From Natrialbaceae archaeon (GTDB lineage: Archaea > Halobacteriota > Halobacteria > Halobacteriales > Natrialbaceae), in NCBI GenBank assembly GCA_003552885.1, contig PUPA01000070.1, positions 1-9,076 on the forward strand: a stretch of DNA of 9,076 bases, read 5' to 3'. The notes below the pieces were generated by a model. The model worked only from the letters and a program-made list of their open reading frames with translations. It was not told the DNA's origin and made no database searches. The position numbers were made by a program, and so were the translations under genes. Positions 5,574 through 9,076 of the stretch are shown piece by piece; positions within the stretch are counted from its first letter, which is position 1; each line of letters starts with the position of its first letter.

Positions 5574-6533
5574 TCATACTGCCTCGCGCTCGGCGCGTTC
5601 GCGGATCACGTCGCGCAGTTCCTCGGCCTCGCGCATCTCCGCGAGCTCCCCGCGTTCGACGAGCGCGGTGCCCTCGATCGACTCCCGTCTCGCGCGGTCG
5701 ACGAAGTAGACCGAGCGCGTTCGGGCGACGTCGCCGATCGAGCTCATGATCCGTGCGCGTTTCTCGGCGGCCTCGGTGAACTCGGAGTGACCGGTGAGCA
5801 CGACGTCGTCGCCCTCGTCGCGGCTGACGGCTTTGAACGGCGAGCGCGCGGTGGGGTGGACCCGGAAGCCGGCGCGGGTGAGCGTCGCGACGATCACCTC
5901 GTCGTCCGGATCGGCGTCGGGGGCTTCGGGGGTCGGCTCGGCCTCGTGGACCTCCCCGGCGCCCTCGAGCACGTCGACGGGGCTGGTCAGGGAGGCGTCG
6001 AACAGCTCCTCTAGGGCCATCGCGACCTCGACGGAGGCGTTCATCCCGTCCTCGTACTTCGAGACGGTGCGCCGGGAGACCCCGAGCTCGCCGGCGAGCC
6101 GGCCGAGGCTCCACTCGCGGTCTTTCCGTTCGTCGGCGAGCACGTCGCCGTCGATGTTGACGTACAGCCCACCGGGGGCGGCGTAGATGAGCGGCGGGAT
6201 CCCCTCGACGAACAGGTTGTACGCCGTGTCCGGGCTGAAGACGGGAACGCCGTGACGGAAGTAGACGACGTCGGGTTTGAGGTCCTCGTCGCGGCTGCGC
6301 AGGCCGATCACCAGCGGCGTCGCCTCGAGGTAGGTGCCGAGCCGGCGCATCTCGTGGCCTGTCGCCTCGGTGAAGGCGTCGATGTTGCCGAGGATCTTCA
6401 CCAGCAGCAGGCTCTCGCCGCGGCGGGCGGCGACGTCGAAGCTCTTCGGGCGAATCGCACACCGGTCGCTCACCGTAAAGCCCGCGTCTTCGAGCATCGC
6501 GGTGACGTTGCCGACCAGTGCGGACCGGGACAT
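5574..6533 (-). CDS. Archaeal HTH-type transcriptional regulator (COG1395 type)
   Basis: A 319-residue predicted DNA-binding protein of a family confined largely to archaea and annotated as putative HTH-type transcriptional regulatory protein. The N-terminal domain (about 1-130) begins SALVGNVTAMLEDAGFTVSD and contains FDVAARRGESLLLVKILGNID, resembling a nuclease-like or sensor fold found in the family. A Cro/C1-type helix-turn-helix follows at about 141-178 (SLGRLAGELGVSRRTVSKYE, then AMALEELFD). After an acidic linker (190-211), a C-terminal domain (212-319) repeats the N-terminal style with ATLTRAGFRVHPTARSPF and VVLTGHSEF. Length and domain order match the family. Targets are unknown. The ATG at 6533 stands about 27 bases from a good TATA box, consistent with a leaderless mRNA. 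It is divergent from tiaS, with which it shares a 107-bp promoter region. Confidence 0.87.
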   Translation of the reverse strand: MSRSALVGNVTAMLEDAGFTVSDRCAIRPKSFDVAARRGESLLLVKILGNIDAFTEATGHEMRRLGTYLEATPLVIGLRSRDEDLKPDVVYFRHGVPVFSPDTAYNLFVEGIPPLIYAAPGGLYVNIDGDVLADERKDREWSLGRLAGELGVSRRTVSKYEDGMNASVEVAMALEELFDASLTSPVDVLEGAGEVHEAEPTPEAPDADPDDEVIVATLTRAGFRVHPTARSPFKAVSRDEGDDVVLTGHSEFTEAAEKRARIMSSIGDVARTRSVYFVDRARRESIEGTALVERGELAEMREAEELRDVIRERAEREAV

Positions 6534-6556
6534 ACAAGAGGATAAGCCACTCCTCG

Positions 6557-6570
6557 TATATGACGTTTTC
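6557..6570 (-). promoter_or_regulatory. Promoter of the HTH regulator gene (BRE + TATA)
   Basis: On the minus strand GAAAACG (6564-6570, BRE-like) runs directly into TCATATA (6557-6563), centred about 27 bases before the ATG at 6533. This is the best-formed haloarchaeal promoter in the window and implies a leaderless transcript. Confidence 0.6.
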
Positions 6571-6578
6571 CCTGCCGT

Positions 6579-6588
6579 CGCGGCCGCG
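6579..6588. promoter_or_regulatory. CGCGGCCGCG palindrome midway between divergent promoters
   Basis: This perfect 10-bp palindrome lies almost exactly at the middle of the region between the regulator's TATA box and the tiaS TATA box. It may be a binding site, but a short G+C-only palindrome can arise easily in this genome. Confidence 0.25.
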
Positions 6589-6592
6589 TCGG

Positions 6593-6618
6593 CGGGTTCG
6601 ACTCGAAACCCGTTACTG
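6593..6618 (+). promoter_or_regulatory. tiaS promoter overlapped by an inverted repeat
   Basis: CGAAACC (6604-6610) looks like a BRE, and GTTACTG (6612-6618) is a weak TATA element centred about 26 bases before the ATG at 6641. The BRE lies inside an inverted repeat at 6593-6612: CGGGTTCGA, one base C, then TCGAAACCCG, which pair with a single bulged base. A protein bound here would cover the TFB/TBP sites, so the repeat is an operator candidate for repression of tiaS. Confidence 0.45.
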
Positions 6619-6640
6619 ACTCGAGGCCCTACTGGTGCCG

Positions 6641-7897
6641 ATGACCGTCGTGGGCGTGGACGACACCGACTCCCGCGAGCGGGGGATGTGTACGACGTAC
6701 GTCGCGAGCCGGATCGCCGACCGGCTCCCGGGCGTCGAGCGGACGCTGCTCGTCCGGCTCAACCCCGCCGTCGAGTACAAGACGCGGGGGAACGCGGCGC
6801 TCGCGATCCACGCCGACTGCGATCCCGACCGGGCGTTCGCGGTCGCTCGGGAGACGACCGAAGCGCTCGCGGCGGTCGCCGACGACCGGACCAGCCCGGG
6901 ACTCGTCGTCGCCGAGGGCCCCCCGGAGGGGGTAGCCGAGGACGTTCGGGCGTTCGCCCTCGCGGCGATCCGCGAGCACCTGACGATCGCCGACTGCGAA
7001 CGGCTGCTCGACGACCGTGGCTACCGCCACTGGGGGATCGACGAGGGCCGGGGGCGGATCGGCGCGCTGGCTGCGGTCGGCGCCTGGGCGGCGCTCGGGG
7101 AGTGGACCTACGAGTGTATCAGCTACCGCGAGCCCGACCGGTGGGGGACCCCCCGGCGGGTCGACCCCGACTCCGTGTTCGCCGCCGCCGACCGGGGCTA
7201 CCCCGAGGTCTGGGACACCGTCGACCGTGGGGAGGGCGAGACCGTCTGTGTGCCACACACTCCCGGGCCGATCCTCCACGGCATCCGGGGGGACGGCCCC
7301 GGGGCCGTCCGCGAGGTCGCCGCCACGATCGAGAGCGAACCCGTCGCCGGCCGGCGGCTGTTCGTGACGAACCAGGGCACCGACGTCCACCTCCGGGACG
7401 GGACGATCGCCGACGCCCGCGACGGCCGGGCCTACCGCCTCGACGGCGTCGTCGACGGCGAGCCCGAGAGTCGCCGGGGTGGACACGTCTTCGTTCCGCT
7501 GGTCGACGGCGACGATCGGATCGAGTGTGTCGCGTTCGAACCCACAAAGCGGTTCCGCGACCGGGTTCGCGAACTCGTCCCCGGTGACCGCCTCACCGTC
7601 TGTGGCGAGCTCTCGAGGGGGGTCTGCAAGCTCGAGAAGTTCGCCGTCCGCGGGCTCGTCCGGACCGAACGGGTCACGCCGACCTGTCCCGACTGCGACC
7701 GGCGGATGGAGAGCGCCGGCCGCGGACAGGGGTACCGCTGTCGGGACTGTGCGCGGACGGCCCCGGGGAGAGTCGAGGTCGCCCGCGAGCGCGGACTCGA
7801 GGAGGGGTGGTACGAGGTCCCTCCCTGTGCGAGACGCCACGTCGCCAAGCCACTGGTGAGAGGTGGGTTCGACGCCCCCACTCATCCGGAGCGGTGA
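6641..7897 (+). CDS. tiaS: tRNA(Ile2) 2-agmatinylcytidine synthetase TiaS
   Basis: Uses ATP and agmatine to convert C34 of tRNA-Ile2 into agmatidine, so that the CAU anticodon reads AUA; the reaction is essential in archaea. The 418-residue length is normal. The N-terminus VVGVDDTDS...GMCTTYVA has Thr18, matching the autophosphorylated Thr18 described for the Archaeoglobus enzyme, plus the DDTDS phosphate-binding motif. A middle ferredoxin-like/catalytic region follows (HWGIDEGRGRIGALAAVGAW near 128-147, and VTNQGTDVHL near 243-252). Next come an OB-fold-like tRNA-binding domain (about 260-340, with G-D-R-L-T-V-C-G-E-L) and a zinc ribbon C349-x2-C352...C367-x2-C370. A C-terminal tail holds a further cysteine and ends in HPER. 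The ATG at 6641 is preferred to the GTG at 6635, as it begins the first strand and fits the promoter spacing. All key residues appear intact. Confidence 0.95.
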   Translation: MTVVGVDDTDSRERGMCTTYVASRIADRLPGVERTLLVRLNPAVEYKTRGNAALAIHADCDPDRAFAVARETTEALAAVADDRTSPGLVVAEGPPEGVAEDVRAFALAAIREHLTIADCERLLDDRGYRHWGIDEGRGRIGALAAVGAWAALGEWTYECISYREPDRWGTPRRVDPDSVFAAADRGYPEVWDTVDRGEGETVCVPHTPGPILHGIRGDGPGAVREVAATIESEPVAGRRLFVTNQGTDVHLRDGTIADARDGRAYRLDGVVDGEPESRRGGHVFVPLVDGDDRIECVAFEPTKRFRDRVRELVPGDRLTVCGELSRGVCKLEKFAVRGLVRTERVTPTCPDCDRRMESAGRGQGYRCRDCARTAPGRVEVARERGLEEGWYEVPPCARRHVAKPLVRGGFDAPTHPER

Positions 7898-8043
7898 GCC
7901 GGCCCGTAGACAGGAGTGAGCCGACCCGTTGGCGGAGGTAAGCCGGCCCATTGGTGGAAGCCGGCCCGTCGGTGGGGGTGAGTCGGCCCGTTGGTGGAAG
8001 CCGGCCCGTCGAAGAGGACGAGCCGGCCCGTTGGCGGGGGTGG
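7898..8043. repeat. Seven-unit degenerate tandem array, 22- and 18-bp units
   Basis: Units begin at 7898, 7920, 7942, 7960, 7982, 8000 and 8022, with lengths 22, 22, 18, 22, 18, 22 and 22. Each starts with GCCGGCCCGT or a variant with one changed base, and most continue TGGTGG or TGGCGG; the last four bases are often GTGA or similar. The 18-bp units lack four bases near the end. Units 3+4 and 5+6 form a 40-bp higher-order repeat. The array starts on the base after the tiaS stop codon. Because 22 and 18 are not multiples of three and units mix lengths, it is unlikely to encode protein. Each intact GCCGGC is self-complementary, so neighbouring units can pair as hairpins. It begins a 339-bp gene-free stretch reaching to 8236. 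Confidence 0.85.
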
Positions 8044-8154
8044 GCCGACGACGATACCGACGGTCCGACGACGGCCGACACCGGAACCTGCCGGTCGTCG
8101 TGTTGACGAGTGGACACGCGGGCCCGTGCTGGCTTTCGGACCCCGACGGTCGCG
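8044..8154. other. Gene-free stretch after the tandem array, with an imperfect hairpin
   Basis: I see no coding sequence or tRNA here. The clearest structure is at 8068-8101. ACGACG pairs with CGTCGT and ACCGG with CCGGT around the loop AACCTG, with a 6-base bulge on the left side. Alternative pairings exist. An 8-bp palindrome, CGGGCCCG, lies at 8119-8126. The hairpin might protect the tiaS mRNA end, but this is a guess. Confidence 0.3.
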
Positions 8155-8177
8155 CCACGAGTTGTACAAGATCGTGG
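8155..8177. promoter_or_regulatory. 23-bp inverted repeat before the binding-protein promoter
   Basis: The left arm CCACGA-g-TTGT and the right arm ACAA-ga-TCGTGG give ten complementary pairs around a central TTGTACAA palindrome, with no loop. The lack of a loop suits a dimeric DNA-binding protein better than an RNA hairpin. It ends about 30 bp before the TATA box of the downstream substrate-binding protein gene, so it is a good operator candidate. Confidence 0.5.
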
Positions 8178-8198
8178 TGTAATTCGGCCCGGGACAGG

Positions 8199-8213
8199 TG
8201 AGAAGACATATTA
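8199..8213 (+). promoter_or_regulatory. Promoter of the substrate-binding lipoprotein gene
   Basis: The A/T-rich box CATATTA (8207-8213), preceded by purine-rich GTGAGAAGA, is centred 27 bases before the GTG at 8237. This implies a leaderless GTG-start mRNA and supports the start choice. An in-frame TAG at 8222-8224 excludes longer forms. Confidence 0.6.
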
Positions 8214-8236
8214 GGAATGCATAGTTACTACGCCGT

Positions 8237-9076
8237 GTGACAGCAGATATCGACCGCCGTCGGTTCCTGGCTGGCGTGGGTGCGGCGACGACCGTGGCGA
8301 TCGCGGGATGTAGCGACGAGGATCCCGTCGAAGCCGACGACGACACCGGTACCGGTGACGGCGACGACACACAGGAGGCACTCGAGGAGGGACAGCTAGA
8401 GTTGATCGAGACGCCCCGGCAGACCCTCGACCCGATCGGGATCTCGGGGCCGATCGACGCCTGGACGAACTGGCAGCTCCACGAACAGCTTTTCACCTAC
8501 GAGGACGGCACGCCGCCCGTCGTCGCCTCGCTGGCCGAGGACTACGCCGTCTCCGACGACTACCTCACGTACACCTTCGAGCTGAGGGAGGGCATCGAGT
8601 TCCACAACGGCGAGGAGATGACCGCCGAGGACGTCGTCTACTCCTGGCGGCGCCTCGCCGAGTCGGAGAACAACCGGGGTCACCAGGACCGCATCGTCAG
8701 GGGGCCGATGTCCGTCGACCACGAGGTCGACGACGACGACGAGACCGTCCCGGACTCGCTCGCCCTCGAGGCGGTCGACGAGTACACCGTCGAGATGACC
8801 CTCGAGTCGCCGTTTCACGACACCCTGGGGAACCTCACGGACCCCCGTCTCTCCGTGATCCCAGAGGGGATCGTCGGCGACATCGAGGGGTACGACGGCG
8901 AGTACGAGTACGACGAGTGGTCGACCGAGGGGCTCCACGGAACCGGCCCGTTCCAGATGGTGGAGTGGGATCGTGGAAGCGAGATCGTCGTCGAACGGTT
9001 CGACGACTACCACGGGACGGTCGCCGAGATCGACGGCGTCCGCTGGCAGATCCTCGAGGACCCGAACGCGGTGTAC
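8237..9076 (+). CDS. ABC transporter substrate-binding lipoprotein, family 5 (peptide/nickel type), 3' end missing
   Basis: An extracellular, membrane-anchored solute receptor that hands substrate to an ABC importer, probably for oligopeptides or a similar solute. The first 280 residues are present; the family is usually 500-600 long, so about half is missing. The start is GTG, giving M-T-A-D-I-D-R-R-R-F-L: a twin-arginine (Tat) signal with R7-R8-x-F-L. A hydrophobic stretch and lipobox I-A-G-C follow, with C25 as lipidation site, and then an acidic Asp/Thr/Gly-rich linker (about 26-45), the usual haloarchaeal arrangement. The SBP_bac_5 body shows QLHEQLFTYEDG, VVASLAEDYAVSDDYLTYTFELREG, FHNGEEMTAEDVVYSWRRL and later GTGPFQMVEWDRG. 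Permease and ATPase genes, if linked, would lie beyond the window. The substrate cannot be assigned. Confidence 0.9.
   Translation, partial: MTADIDRRRFLAGVGAATTVAIAGCSDEDPVEADDDTGTGDGDDTQEALEEGQLELIETPRQTLDPIGISGPIDAWTNWQLHEQLFTYEDGTPPVVASLAEDYAVSDDYLTYTFELREGIEFHNGEEMTAEDVVYSWRRLAESENNRGHQDRIVRGPMSVDHEVDDDDETVPDSLALEAVDEYTVEMTLESPFHDTLGNLTDPRLSVIPEGIVGDIEGYDGEYEYDEWSTEGLHGTGPFQMVEWDRGSEIVVERFDDYHGTVAEIDGVRWQILEDPNAVY

Noticed and set aside
6593..6612. tRNA T-arm suggested by GGGTTCGA
   Set aside because: The flanking bases do not form a T-stem with a 7-base loop, and no acceptor or anticodon arm could be found around it.
6334..7587. A 417-codon plus-strand open frame across the regulator/tiaS boundary
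   Set aside because: It crosses the divergent promoters and is Arg/Gly/Pro-rich without motifs; a shadow of tiaS.
7898..8043. CRISPR array
   Set aside because: Units are contiguous and diverged, without unique spacers of constant length, and no cas gene is nearby.
8100..8200. Possible tRNA or small RNA gene
   Set aside because: I looked for a T-loop, anticodon arm and CCA-adjacent acceptor pairing on both strands and found none.
7929..8201. A 90-codon plus-strand frame in the gene-free region
   Set aside because: It starts inside the tandem array, whose mixed 22/18-bp units disrupt any regular peptide repeat, and has no promoter or recognisable domain.
6629..8209. A 526-codon open frame on the minus strand, opposite tiaS and the tandem array
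   Set aside because: It is antisense to an unmistakable tiaS gene. Its residues (Val/Asp/Gly/Pro/Arg-rich, no motifs) are what the complement of G+C-rich haloarchaeal codons gives, and its N-terminal part is just translated tandem repeat.

Overview
The window looks like chromosomal DNA of a haloarchaeon. It is about two-thirds G+C, and the proteins are rich in Asp and Glu. One gene encodes TiaS, a tRNA-modification enzyme found only in archaea, and another encodes a Tat-dependent lipoprotein of haloarchaeal type. Several start codons lie about 27 bases downstream of a TATA-like box and have no Shine-Dalgarno sequence, which fits leaderless transcripts. CTAG tetramers are scarce.

From left to right: (1) 1-888 (+), the 3' part of a DNA methyltransferase gene that begins before the window. 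(2) 1114-1770 (-), a TrkA-type RCK/NAD-binding regulator of ion transport. It is divergent from (3) 2025-3467 (+), an AzgA-like purine permease of the NCS2 family. The gap between them holds a long inverted repeat and a palindrome close to the permease TATA box. (4) 3562-4503 (-), a two-domain rhodanese sulfurtransferase, divergent from (5) 4613-4861 (+), a small glutaredoxin-like protein. (6) 4865-5446 (-), a cysteine-free protein of the carboxymuconolactone decarboxylase/AhpD-like fold. (7) 5574-6533 (-), an archaeal HTH regulator of the COG1395 type, divergent from (8) 6641-7897 (+), tiaS. (9) 8237-9076 (+), the 5' part of a family 5 (peptide/nickel-type) ABC substrate-binding lipoprotein gene that runs off the window.

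No operon joins these genes; most are single units arranged divergently or convergently. Possible functional links are the thiol/sulfur pair (rhodanese and glutaredoxin) and the regulator/tiaS pair, which shares a 107-bp promoter region. No mobile element, CRISPR array, rRNA or tRNA was recognised.

The least ordinary parts are non-coding. They are a seven-unit 22/18-bp degenerate tandem array directly after the tiaS stop codon (7898-8043), a 23-bp inverted repeat before the binding-protein promoter (8155-8177), an inverted repeat covering the tiaS promoter (6593-6612), and a 24-bp-period repeat straddling the rhodanese stop codon. I did not find a convincing new multi-gene system; the coding content is ordinary haloarchaeal housekeeping and transport.
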